Shown one piece after another: positions 49,224 to 61,467 of a stretch of 64,000 nucleotides of DNA. The stretch lies in contig CM040449.1 of assembly GCA_022749755.1 (NCBI GenBank), positions 2,251,157 to 2,315,156 on the forward strand, written 5' to 3'. Under the pieces are notes generated by a model, which was not told the DNA's origin, searched no databases, and saw only the letters and a list, made by a program, of their open reading frames with translations. Made by a program: the position numbers and the translations under genes. Origin of the DNA: Azadirachta indica. Taxonomy: Eukaryota > Streptophyta > Magnoliopsida > Sapindales > Meliaceae. The stretch's first letter is position 1, and each line of letters starts with the position of its first letter.

Positions 49224-51695
49224 ATGTTATTAGTCATGGCGGCTAAATCGCCCGTTAAAGAACCGTCTGGACCTTCCGCCGTTAACCCCGCCGCAACTAC
49301 TCCTCCTCCACTTCCACCACCCGTCAAGCCCGAGCTACCCTCCTCCGACTCCGACGCAGACGTCGCACACGTCCCCAGCTACTCCCGTAAGTCTTCTAAC
49401 GTCAAATCCCTAACTTTACATCAAGAATTTTCTTTTATTCAATGAAATGTAATTATTAAAAATTTTTCGTTCGTTAGGTTGGTTTTCTTGGGACAGTATA
49501 AATGAATGTGAGGTCAAATTTCTTCCGGAATTCTTCGATTCGCGTTCGCCATCCAAAAACCCTAGGGTTTACAAGTATTATAGGGATTCGATAATTAAGC
49601 ATTATCGAGAAAACCCGTCGAGGAAGATTACGTTCACGGATGTGAGGAGGACTCTTGTAGGCGACGTGGGTTCGATCCGAAGAGTATTTGATTTCTTGGA
49701 GACTTGGGGACTTATCAATTACTGGGCTTCTGCCAAGCAATTGAAGTGGGAAGAGAAAGAAAGTAAATCCGCCGGCGCTTCAGCCGAACCATCCTTTCGT
49801 GTTAAGGAGACTTCTAAGAGAGTTTGCAATGGTTGCAAAACTCTTTGTACGATTGCGTGTTTTGCTTGTGATAAGGTCTGTATTCTTATAGCTTTAACTG
49901 AGATTTTGATTTGGTTCTTAGCATATGTTTGGTTCTACGTGCTTCTATTTTAACTATGGAAGCAGAGCAGTTAAAAGTGTTTGAGACCAATCACATCAGT
50001 TTTATATCAAGTGATTTAATCCTACGGCTATAGCTTCAAAGCCACAACTCAATCTCAAACATGCAGAATGTATCGGAACAAATTCATGCTTGAAATGTTC
50101 TATAGTAGATGACTTGTATGTTTTCTTCATTAAAATGCACAATGTAATGTAGAGATATCTTTCATAAGAATTAGTGAAAGGACAGTTGTTGCCGATTTTT
50201 GTAATCTTTCTTTGTTATTTTCCTTGTTCTGTCAGTATGATTTGACTCTTTGTGCGAGATGCTATGTTCGTGGTAACCATCGGGTGGGTGTAAGTTCATC
50301 GGATTTCAGACGGGTTGAGATCAGTGAGGAGACTAAAGCAGATTGGACAGAGAAAGAGACTTTGCAACTCCTTGAGGCGATTATGCATTATGGAGATGAC
50401 TGGAGAAGGGTTGCACAACATGTCAGTGGTCGAAATGAGAAGGACTGCATTACTCATTTTATCAAGCTTCCTTTTGGGGAGGAATTTATGGGTCGAGAAT
50501 CTGGGGATATCGATAACAAATTTATTCATATGAGGAACCCTAGTGATGTTGAAAGTGAATCAGAGAGTATTGGTGCAACATCCCCTAGAAAAAGAATGCG
50601 TCTCACTCCTCTTGCAGATGCAAGCAACCCAATAATGGCTCAGGTATGGTTTTTGGCACAAAAATATAAAGAGAAAAGGAGTAGAAAAATAAAAACAGCA
50701 TTAAAAAGTAGATGGATGCCACTTTGAGACACAAATAAGTTTGTTGAATTCTAGAAACTGTATGAGGATTACTTTTTGCAGGCTGAGCATAGTGTTGTAC
50801 ACTTTTTGCCTCCTCATCTTGAAGAGATCAGAGGCATTTAATTTTAGTTTGCTTTAGATAATAGTAACTCTGCATTATGCAACTATATAATGTTGGCAGC
50901 AAGTTTATATTTGCTCATTGCTTTTTTGCCAAATTTGCATCTGATAACTTTTTGTGATTTTTCTCAGGCTGCTTTTTTGTCAGCTTTGGCTGGTGTTGAT
51001 ATTGCTGAAGTGGCTGCCCGAGCAGCTGTGGCAACTCTATCTGAGGTGGAAAACAGAGCAGGTAAAGGGAGTCTTGGATCTCTTGCCGGAAACACAAGAC
51101 AACAAGGTATGAATAGCATAGTATTCCTTTCAAGCCATTATATTTACTTATTGAAACCAAATATTTTCTTTGCTCACGACTTTAATCCAAGTTCCTTTCT
51201 CATAGTCGATAAATAGTGCAGTTGTAAGAGCTGTTGCCCTAACTGTATTCTGTTAATGAATTTGGGAATGTTCTGTTGTCGATACCACCCAGCTGATTCC
51301 TTGATTGAGAAAGAATCTGAGATTGCATCTAATGGTGATACCACATTGGAAAGATCTTCAATAGATGCAAATTCCTTGATTGAGAAAGAAGAGCTGGATG
51401 TTGAGAAAGCGATATCGGGGATTGTGGGATGCAGGTGTGTGAAATTCTTGGTCCTTACTGTCTTTTTCAATTATAAATTATTAGCTAAAATGTAAGAAAT
51501 TTGCAGATGAAGGAGATCCAGGATAAGATTGTTCATTTCGAAAGGTTAGATTTGCAAATGGAGCAAGAGTGGAAACAGTTGGAGCAAATGAAGCATATGC
51601 TTTTTGTTGATCAGCTTTCTCTTTTATTTCATAAAACTTCTGCTCCAAAAACAGGAGACCAAATTGAGCAGAATGTTAAAAGAGATGTTTCATGA
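49224..51695 (+). CDS. SWI3B: SWI/SNF complex subunit SWI3B
   Basis: Core subunit of plant SWI/SNF chromatin-remodelling complexes in the nucleus. Exons: 49224-49386, 49478-49875, 50236-50643, 50968-51106, 51293-about 51434 and about 51497-51695 (about 482 aa; Arabidopsis SWI3B is about 469). Domains: SWIRM from YSRWFSWDSI to VFDFLETWGLINYW; a ZZ-like finger CNGCKTLC/CFACDKYDLTLCARC; SANT WTEKETLQLLEAIMHYGDDW; PLADASNPIMAQAAFLSALAG; and a C-terminal coiled coil (MKEIQDKIVHFERLDLQMEQ) that mediates dimerisation. Start options are ATG 49224 or ATG 49236, the latter in stronger context. The exon 5/6 junction is uncertain. The obvious pair AG|GTGTGT (51435) with TTGCAG (51506) loses frame, whereas acceptor TGTAAG (51496) or donor TGT|GTGAAA (51439) keeps it. 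Confidence 0.93.
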
Positions 51696-52007
51696 CCTTT
51701 TGTATGTTCTTTATTGATTAATGATAAATGTGTTTCTTTTCGTTGCTTCTATGCTAGCTTTATATTTTCTTAGAGGCATTTGTGGAGATTATTATTCTCA
51801 GTTAAATCTAATATTGTTAATCTAGACGGGGTAGCTTTCACCACGAACCAATCTTAATCCAAAAGTATTAGGTGGTGTTGACTTCAATCACTGGAGAATT
51901 TTATTGTCCGGGACAGAAAAACGATAATAGGAAGAAAGAATCGTGTTACATGCTCTAAATAAAAAACTGGAGAAGCGGATCCCTGCTGCATTTTAGTAGT
52001 TGTTTCC
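51696..52007. other. Convergent 3' spacer between SWI3B and PPD3
   Basis: 312 bp holding both 3' UTRs; the genes converge. Nothing else seen. Confidence 0.6.
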
Positions 52008-53644
52008 TCAAATGAATCTGAATGATGCGACTGCCTGTAAAGTGAAATTTGCAATTCAGTGAACCAATTAGAGGCCAGTTCATTTGTACACGCGGCATTA
52101 CTTAGATGTTACCTTCTCAATTCCGGAGCCATATTTCTCTGATTCTTCATCTACAAACTGCATCAGAAAACATAAATTGTCAGAGATGAATCGATTCTGC
52201 ACCTTGCAATGAACTGATGAAGAAGCTGCAACGGCTAAAGATCAGAAGCTAATGAAATTGACTTGCATATTTGATGTACCTGTCCTGTAACTGTGTATAG
52301 TCTGTTGTACCAACCATTTGATGCCATTCCAATTGCTGAATACAAATGTTTACGACTTTCACCCGGATTTTGCAGTGTATATTCTATGTAATAAAACCCT
52401 GCATTGCAATCAATTTAGTTCATGTAATTGCTTGTATGAACAAAATTGTGCTTAAATTTCGTAGTCATTCATGTTAGGATTGTATGGAAGAGAAGATGCA
52501 ATTACCATTGGCTACTTTACAATCTATAAGCTTTGCTGCCACACCTGGTGGCCTTTGCCAGCTTCTATCCAACCCACTAACCTGTGAAAAAAACATTTGA
52601 TTTGCAGAAAGCAGCAATGTAAGCAATATAATGAGCCTTGGATGAAGAAATGAGCTGAAATTTATCATGAAAAAGTTTCATTTGCATACCAGAGTGTCAG
52701 CAAAAGCTTCAACTTTACCAAAAGATTCCATTCTTGTAAAATCCGGGCCTAGTCCAGTGATTACCACGCTGACTAAAGAGATTAATTCAATATTTGATTA
52801 ACAAAATCTTGAATAAGTTACCAAAATTACGGATCCATCAAAGAAGACTATGATTAATTACCGCTTGATCTAGAAGAAGCTTCTGGTGGGAAGAAAGCTG
52901 TTATAGATTTAAATCCGTTTGGTTCCCCTGCTCCAACTTGCCAATCTGCATCATTTCTAAGTCAAAGCACAACTGCTACAAACATCGATATACCGAGTAT
53001 TTGGAAGTGCGCAAAATTACAAACATCTGTTGTGGGCGACGTACCTTGGGGAATCGAAATTTCGAACTTGTTCACTGCATCAGTATAAGTTTGAAATTCT
53101 CCTGAAACCTTAAACAGAAAAATGATTAGAAGAACAGAACAAACATCAAACTCGAGATTACTATCCATTGAAATAACATAGTTATTAATTACCATTCTTT
53201 GCAAAAGCCTTGGAGAAAATGGATGGGAAAGAAAATGCAGTGAAGGCAATCTGAAACACGGCTTGTCTTCTTATTGTCTTCATTTGATCTTCTTCTTCAA
53301 CGCAAACTCTATTCCTAATTCAAACAAACAAATCCCCAACTCAAAATTCAGCACAAAAACGCAAAGAACAAACATAGCAATCTAACAAAACAATTCCAAA
53401 TTACAGTGGGGGGGTTTTTTCTTGTTCCTGTTGGCAGCGGTTTTTGCTGCAGACAACAGATTGCTTTCCATATTTATTGATTCCTGCAACAAATTGAATA
53501 AAAGAAAACGGTCAACATGGAAAACGAAGACTAAACTGAAATGGGTCAGTGAAAGTAACGACCTTTGTTGTGAGAAAAAGCTATGAAGCTGCAGCTGTGG
53601 CGAGGTTGCTGCGATAGAGAGTAAATTGAAGAAATAGACGCCAT
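52008..53644 (-). CDS. PPD3: PsbP domain-containing protein 3-like, thylakoid lumen
   Basis: Nuclear-encoded chloroplast protein related to the PsbP subunit of photosystem II but of the PPD group, which acts in the lumen in assembly or accessory roles. Ten exons give 257 aa: 53644-53563, 53483-53405, 53314-53193, 53101-53045, 52945-52862, 52772-52690, 52581-52506, 52398-52280, 52157-52113 and 52034-52008. Residues 1-60 form a Ser/basic chloroplast transit peptide. A twin-arginine lumen signal follows (TIRRQAVFQIAF at 67-78, hydrophobic core, AFA near 90-92), pointing to cpTat import. The PsbP domain includes YTDAVNKFEISIPQDWQVG, ITGLGPDFTRMESFG, VSGLDRSWQRP, FYYIEYTLQNPGESRKHLYS and WYNRLYTVTGQF, ending SFRFI. 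Every junction keeps frame. PPD4 is the alternative; resemblance and synteny (At1g76450) favour PPD3. Confidence 0.93.
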
Positions 53645-56600
53645 ATCTGTTTTTTTAAGTTCAGTTCCGTTGGCTGTTATTTAACGGTTATTATTCATGT
53701 AGTCCTTGTTTTTTCTTTTCTTTTTTTTTTTTCTTTTCTTTTTAAATGAAAATACATAATATTTTTAAAATTTTAATTAGTATAAGAAATAAAAATAACT
53801 ATATTTTAAGTTGAAAAATTTTGAAATATTAATTGTAATACCTATTTGTTTTAATTTTAAAAATAGTGAAAAGGAAGAAGAATTATCAAAAACGCAATTG
53901 TTATATGTAAAGGCATCTGTCTTTCACTTGTGTCTTTTTCTTGGTTTGAAAAAACAAAAAGATTCCATCTTTGAGAATGTCTGCCCCACCAGAAATTGCG
54001 GTCTTAGGTAGCATTCACCCACCTGTAAATGTTATAAACTCCTTTACTCTTTTTTTTTTTTTATAAAATAAAATATATTTTATAAAATATATAAAATATA
54101 ATAATAATATAACCGTGTTCCATCAGTTGATATATTATTTTAAAAAATTTTACTAATACAACTACAATATTTTTTTAAAAAGTTGTATTACAAATTTATC
54201 AAAAATAATAATAATATAACCGTGTTCCATCAGTTGATATATTATTATCAAAAATTTTACTAATACAACTAAAATATTTTCTTTTTATGTAAAAAAAATA
54301 CTAATAACAAAATATATTTTTTTATTAAACAAAAGAAATTCATAATTTTAGTTTTCCAGATACCATGGATCAAACTATTTGTGTAATAGCTATAGCCAAA
54401 CTCATAATATAATTAATTTAGCATTTTAATATAGGTAGAGTATTTGTTTCTGACATTTTAATCATATAATGCTAAATAATATATTTAATACAAAATAATA
54501 TAAAGATAAAAACTCAATTCATTCGTACAAATTAATAAGTGATAATATTATATTGTTATTATATATATTTTTTTTTTATTCATATAAAAAATATAAAATA
54601 TAATAATAATATAATCGTGTTCCATCAGTTGATATATTATTTTAAAAAATTTTATTAATACAACTAAAATATTCTTTTAAAAAGTTGTATTACAAATTTA
54701 TCAGACGGTCAGACAAATAAATATTACATTCATTTTGGTTGTCTCAAGAAGATGAATCATTAAGAGAACAAAATGTGGAAATATAAAAAACATAGAAAGT
54801 ACAGCTGATTGCTTCTCCTCCGTTGTAATATATCCTAATTGCACAATCTTATAAATAATATTGTTACATAAATATAAAATAAAATCTCTTCTCAATTTTA
54901 AAGTAAACGGAATTTTCACACCAATTATTATTACTCGTAATTATAACAATACGTTAATTTTTTGCACCAATTATTGCTCATCATTACATTAAATTATTTA
55001 TTATTTTTAAAAATCATTTTTTTATAACCAAAATTTTTATATATATATATAGATATATATATATATATATATAATCTTTTGCTTAATATGCGTCAAGATA
55101 AGCATGAGGTAATATTGTGGTTGTGATTCAGAAAATTTTTTTAATTATTATTTATTTTATTTATAATTGTGGACCAACTACTCTCTACCAACCAAAAACC
55201 ATAATTTTTTTCTTTACCAAATTTATAATATTATTTAATTAAAAAAAGAATTATAGAATAATAGGCTAAACCACAAGTCCAAGACAAAGGTCCAAGTATA
55301 CAACTGTACAAATTGGCCTGTAATTATTATTAATTAAAGATTATGATTAAGATAACTTCTAAAGAAAAAGTTATTAAAAAATACAAAAAAAAAAAAGAGA
55401 GAAAAAAACAAGCGCCAAATACAAAATTTACGTAAATTCCAACCATACGTGCGATGTTCATGGCGAAAACGTACTTGCCTGAATTCAGTAAGCACGTAAT
55501 ACAATATAAAAAGTTATAAAAGCGGATAGCAGACGTGGAAGACGCAGAAAGCGAGTGTACACACGCGCAGTTGGATGGAAGGGAAAAAGAATAAAAAAAG
55601 GGGGCGAGTAATGAAAGCGTTGAAGTAAATGCAAAATAAATTTATTTATTTATTTATTTAGTACCAAAGCAAAACAGCCATAATAACATCTGGTCTCTAT
55701 TATTTTAAACTTTTTACAAATTAAGAAAAAATTTTATTCTTATAACAAATAAGTCTCTATCCTTTTTTTCTGTTGATATAACTAAAGTACCCTTTTAATA
55801 TGTATTTTTATACGTTGTTATCAGTATGGTTAAAAATTAATATTATAAGAGTAATTTTGTTATTTCAAATAATAGGCTTTACACTTTAGGTATGTTTTGT
55901 TATATAAATGGACGAAGTACATCCTTTTCTGTAAAAAGTGAAAAAATAGGGACTGGATGTTATTATATCAAAGCAAAATAGTCATGCTTTTACCTGCTTT
56001 GTTAATAAAGCCCCGTAAGGGAGAAGTCATGGCAAAAGGGAAATCCTCAAAATTAAATTAAATTTAAAATTTAAAATTTAAATTAAAAAATAAAATATAA
56101 GAAATAAAATATAAACTAAAATATTTCACCATTTCCTTTTGCACCTCCTCTGCTATTTTCCATATCCAAACCCTAAAATTTCTTCTCTTCAACTTTCGTT
56201 TAGCTTCCATATTTTTTTCATATTTATTGGTAAGTTTATTCATATTTTTTTCTAATTTTTTCCCTTTTTTTTTCCTTTTCTTTTTTCTATTTTTTAAACA
56301 GTAAATTTCAAAATTCATTTTTTTGAAAAATTCTTTCTTCCTTCGCTTGTTAGCCATAATTAAAATTTTTTAGCTTGATCTTTGCCCAAAATTTAAAAAT
56401 CTGCAATTTTTATCAGAGCTTGTGAAAATTTATGCTTCTTTTGCGGTAATTAGGGTTTTTAATCTTTTCTTCAGTAGATTCTGTCTAGATTTCACCCCGA
56501 AATTGCGGTTGAAGCTATAAACTTTCAAGGTTTGGATTCAGTTTCAGCTCAGTTTAGCTTAAATTTTATTCTTAAACGGAGAGATCTAATTTTTACACCA

Positions 56601-56787
56601 TTTAGTCTCTCTTTTTCTTCTACACTATTCCAGTTACTGAGTGTGAAATGAAGTCAGTTTTTTTTTTTTTTAAAAAAATTTTTGTTTGTTTTTAGAAAAT
56701 TTAATTTTCTGCCATAGATTTAGTATTTTATTTATATTATTATTATTTATTTTTGCAGTGTATGGAATTTTAGTAGAGTAGAAGAAG
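53645..56787. other. Intergenic region: PPD3 promoter side, repeats, AHL10 5' region
   Basis: AT-rich DNA with three copies of a short repeat at 54.09-54.70 kb, an AT run near 55040-55072, and a more GC-rich stretch at about 55440-55610. The last kilobase, with T-rich leader DNA, likely contains the AHL10 promoter and a long 5' UTR, perhaps with an intron. No gene seen. Confidence 0.5.
54092..54702. repeat. Triplicated repeat around CGTGTTCCATCAGTTGATAT
   Basis: Copies at about 54092-54200, 54201-54280 and 54591-54702. Each has AATAATAATATAA(C/T)CGTG, then TTCCATCAGTTGATATATTA, then TTACTAATACAACTA-like text, and two keep AAAAAGTTGTATTACAAATT at the end. The first two are tandem and the third is about 310 bp away. 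Not coding. Confidence 0.8.
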
Positions 56788-59700
56788 ATGTCAGGATCTG
56801 AGACAGGAGTGAATGTAATGACGCCGAACAGAGAACCGTATAACGCGGGCGGCGTTCTACAGAAAAGTACTGTACAGACGTCGGTACAGAACATGCGTTT
56901 AGCATTCAGTGCTGACGGTACGGCTGTTTACAAACCAATCACACCAACTTCACCTGCTTACCAGCCATCCGGCGGCGGCGGCGGCGGCGATGCATCCGCC
57001 GGTGGAAGCACGACGGGAACTAATCAGGGACTTAACATGAACATGGGGAGTGAACAAATGAAGAGAAAGAGAGGAAGGCCTAGAAAGTATGGGCCAGATG
57101 GCACCATGGCATTGGCTCTTGTTCCTCAATCCGGCGGAGGGTTCTCTTCTCCTCCAGCTGCTTCGGGAGGACCTGCTTCGCCAAATTCTTTGAAGAAAGC
57201 TCGCGGCAGACCACCTGGTTCAGGCAAAAAACATCAGCTTGAAGCTCTTGGTAATTCATATGACATATTGCTTGCTATATGATTTGGGTTACAAATTAAT
57301 AGAAATTGTTTTTTTTTTTTTTTCTGTTGCACGAATCAGTCATTATTTTTGTTTCTATCACGTGGTGGGATTTGGAATGTTTGTGATGTAGATCTAGTAT
57401 ACTACAGTTGCTTTGACTTGAGTTTTTATTGTAAATTTGAATTTGTTTTTCTTTTAAAATTCTTTTGTGCTGGTGTATATTAGTTTTGCGTTTTCTGACA
57501 AAGGAAATGAAACGTTGTTTGTTGCTGACCCTGACCTGACCTGACCTGACCTGATATAAAAAAGTTTTGCGTTTTTTAAAAGACTCTCTTGTAAAATGCA
57601 AAAGGAAGGAACTTGGCCATGTGTTCCGTCGGACCCCGACCTCAGATTCTTTATGTTTGGCCAAATTACATTTATGCCCTTGTTTCCTTTTCAAGTTTTA
57701 GAATTTTTCTGAATCTTTTATTGCCTAATATACTTATATGAAATTTTTATACCAATCATGAAAAAACAAATGACCTTTTTTTTTTTTGGGTATACTCACT
57801 GTAAATTTTAAATTAGAAAAAATATTTTTTATTCAAACCCGCAAAAAGAAAATAAGACCATACCTTGACATTTAATTCATAGTTATTATCAGAGATTTAT
57901 TTGATGAAAAATATATTTTTTTCCCTTCTTTTTATTATCCACAACTGGGTTTACTTCTCACCAGAATTTGACTTTTGTTTTACCTGTGCATGTTAATTTT
58001 ATGGTTTTCTGATTTTCTCATGAAATTTCCTGTTTGTAGGTTCAGCAGGGGTTGGATTTACACCACATGTTATCACTGTGAAAACTGGAGAGGTTTCTGT
58101 TTTCAATTAATATTTATTTTATTCTCATTCATGCACTTCACAAATCTTGTGGAAAATACTTCTTATTGCATTAAACTTCCTGGTTATCTTTGCTGTAGTT
58201 AAATTTTCTTTTTTATGTGAATACACTTTCTGTTTCCATCAAATGCTATATTCTTTTGGTAATTCTTGAATATTCATATGCTTGGGACTCATTTGTCCGT
58301 AATTTATTGCTGTGACTAATTATAATGGATGGAAACAAAGAAATTTGATACAAAATAATGTGATTCATTCATTGTTTCCTGAGTTGAGGATTGCATATGA
58401 ACTAGGTGTGCTTAATGTTGCAGTGAATTATAGTATTGCAGCAGAATTAACAATTAATAATATAGAATTTATTTACTCTTTCTTCCATGCCAATATAAGC
58501 TCTGATATGACTGACAAACTATTTTATTTTTTCATTTTTTAAGTCTTATCTCTGCTGGTAAGGGGAGTGCTTAACGATTTGTTATTTGCAGGAAGTTGTG
58601 TTAATGAAATTTATAAAATAAAAACTTTTAGATTGACTTGTCAAAGAACAGAAAGAAGAAGAAAAAGTTTCTTAAATTATTAAATCTTACCAGTCAACTT
58701 AATCTTAGCTTGTGATAGAGTTTTGAGGAAATCATTCCTAGAGAAGATTTATAAATAATTTTCCTTTAATAGATTATGCATTCATGTGGACAATTTTGTT
58801 ACTTTTACTATCTTTATATCAAATAACAAACATAATGTAAACATCACTTATGTTGCATCTTATTGTTGATGTGAAAGTAAATGATTTCCAAGTTCCAGGC
58901 CAGAAGTCGATTATATGTTGCATCCACTTTGTATGCTTGCAGCATATTCTTATTTTACCTGAGCACTTTGTTGCACATGCTTTGATGACTTTAGTTTTGG
59001 TTTCTGATGATGCAAACCACAAAATGGATTAATTTTATTCACAAAACAAATGCCAAGTGTTTATAGTTGATTGGTGAAGAATGGGAGTGAATGGTACATG
59101 ATTCTTTGGTTTTTGACTTTGGTTGGTATGAGAAATGATTGCTTACATCTTAATTGTTTGATTCTGTGCATGTGCATGCTAGAGTTTCTTATTTCTTTAT
59201 GTGGATGTTTACACATGAGTACAAGAACACATTCAACGTGCACGTGCACGCTGTACATGCATTTTTCTGCTTATGCAAGAGTTATATACTAACCCTGTAT
59301 GAATGCAAACTTTCAGGATGTATCCTCGAAAATAATGTCATTTTCTCAGCACGGTCCCCGGGCTGTTTGCATCCTCTCAGCTAATGGAGCAATATCTAAT
59401 GTCACTCTCCGCCAACCAGCCACATCTGGTGGAACTGTAACTTACGAGGTTCATAAAATTGCTTATAATTGGTGTTCTTTTCCTTCCTTGTCCAACCCGT
59501 TTCCCCTTCTCCTATCTTTATCTTTGTAGTGAAAATAATGCTACTTAAGATGCATTTTTCTATGAGGATATTTTTCATCCTTTTTCCAAAAATAAATAAA
59601 TAAATGATGTTTGGTAATTTTGGATTGCCATTACCTACCCGAAAAGTACTTGTTATCACTACTAAAAAAAATGGTACTAGGCACAAGAGTAAATTCGAAT

Positions 59701-60813
59701 ACCACCTCTTTACATATAAGTTCAGGTTTAAGAAACAATTGTTATTGCCGTCAGTTCATGGGCATAACCATCACTAACCTGTCATGTGACTTGACCTTTT
59801 TATGACAAATGATAGTTATGAAGCTGCATTGCCTCATTCATGTATGTTGCTATACATGACAATACATGTTTAACCAATCATGTTTAACCTGTCATGTTTA
59901 ACCATTTCCTCCTCTTATTCCTTTAATTTAATTAATGTAGGGGCGATTTGAGATCCTTTCACTTTCTGGTTCATTTTTGCTATCTGAAAATGGTGGTCAA
60001 CGGAGCAGAACTGGGGGACTAAGTGTGTCATTATCTGGCCCAGATGGTCGAGTACTTGGCGGTGGTGTGGCTGGTCTTCTTACGGCTGCAACCCCTGTTC
60101 AGGTCTGTCTGCCTGTTTTCTATTATCTTCATCTTGCAAGTTTTATGCTACATTGTAAAAGAAAAAATTTGTGATACATTGTAAAATAAAATTTTACGTA
60201 TGGGAAAGAGAGTATTTTGAAAAAGGTGGGGAGTGAAATTGACCAAAGTTCGAGCCACTTCTATCTCATTTTGTAATAGTGAATAATAATCTTACTGCAT
60301 ATTACAATAAAGTGAGCCACATATTTCATTGATTCTAATATTAAGCTTTTCTTGTTCTAATAATTGTCTCAAATACCATTCTCCTCGTTCTCCCTCTTGC
60401 AAAATTATGAAGTTGCTGATCTGATGTTTGACAATCTGGATTGTTTTATATTTTGTTAGTCATGATAATCTGTATTAGTGTTGCCATCATTGAGTGCTAA
60501 TGATATTGAGTTTTGTATACATTTGCAGGTAGTTGTTGGGAGCTTCATTGCTGATGATGGTCGTGGTCGTGGTCGTGGTCACGGTCACGGTCATAGTCGG
60601 AAGGAATTGAAATCATTTAACCAAATGGAAACTTCATCTGCTCATGCAAAGGTTCCTCTAGGCAGCGTGCCCACTGGGGCTAGCAGCCCACTGTCTCGTG
60701 GGACACTCAGTGAATCCTCAGGCGGACCTGGGAGTCCACTTAATCAGAGTACTGGAGCCTGCAATAATAATAATCACCAACAGGGCACGGTGACAAACAT
60801 GCCATGGAAATGA
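56788..60813 (+). CDS. AHL10: AT-hook motif nuclear-localized protein, clade B (AHL10-like)
   Basis: 364 aa from five exons: 56788-57250, 58040-58092, 59317-59448, 59941-60102 and 60529-60813, all in frame. Starts MSGSETG, like Arabidopsis AHL10, and ends NMPWK as AHL10 does. Two AT-hooks: RKRGRPRKYGPDG (RGRP at 95-98) and KKARGRPPGS (139-142). The PPC domain then runs from GFTPHVITVKTGEDVSSKI through GPRAVCILSANGAISNVTL, GRFEILSLSGSF (from 217) and RTGGLSVSLSGPDGRVLGG to VQVVVGSF. The tail opens with a Gly/Arg/His run (GRGRGRGHGHGHS) and is Ser/Pro-rich. AHL proteins form trimers through the PPC domain and bind AT-rich DNA. In Arabidopsis AHL10 restrains growth under moderate drought and is controlled by phosphorylation; that role is inferred here from similarity. 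Confidence 0.95.
57524..57554. repeat. (CCTGA)n repeat in AHL10 intron 1
   Basis: About six tandem CTGAC/CCTGA pentamers. Confidence 0.9.
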
Positions 60814-61467
60814 ACCGGTTCATAACTCAAGGCTTTATTGCTAATTTGTGTAGTAGGCAAGTTCTCTAATGTTGTTCTATTAGCTACTAATACTGTTTAC
60901 TATAGCACCTTAATTAATGTTAGCCTTGTGTAAGTCAAGTAGAAGAGCTAAAAATGCTTTCTGGTTTGACCATAATGATTTGTTTCTTAAGCTAGCTATC
61001 GTTAGGAGTTAGAGAAAAGCCCGCGGTTGTTAGCCTTTTAGGAGAGTTTGTCTGTGTATTTGTTCATTGTAGTTGTTTGTTGTTGCTGCTTGCACTTTAT
61101 CCTCGTGTCTACATCAAGCGGGGGCAACATAATTCCCATAGAAAAGTGCTATCAGCGCTTCCAATTTCTACTGAAATTCCAAAGATCTTTGCTTTATTTC
61201 ATTTGTATTCATATCCTTCAAAGTACAAGTTAATTTCCATTTTCTTAAGCGGTTGGAATCACTTTCAACACACAAGTACTGGCTGGAATTACTTCATGTA
61301 CCCGGTGTTCTCTTTGAGTATAAAACAGAAGGAAATAATCCCATGAAAAGTCATCTGCCAAAACCAAGTTCTTGTAGTAGCAGGGGCCACTTTTGTTGCA
61401 ATAAAATATGCAAGTATACCCTGAGTAACATGTGATATTGAACCTGTAACAAACACAAAGCTTGCCA
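60814..61467. other. 3' flank of AHL10 and spacer
   Basis: AHL10 3' UTR followed by spacer up to the dehydrogenase remnant. No gene seen. Confidence 0.5.

Noticed and set aside
57296..57694. 132-codon minus-strand ORF
   Set aside because: Lies inside AHL10 intron 1, lysine-rich from the T-rich strand, no domain.
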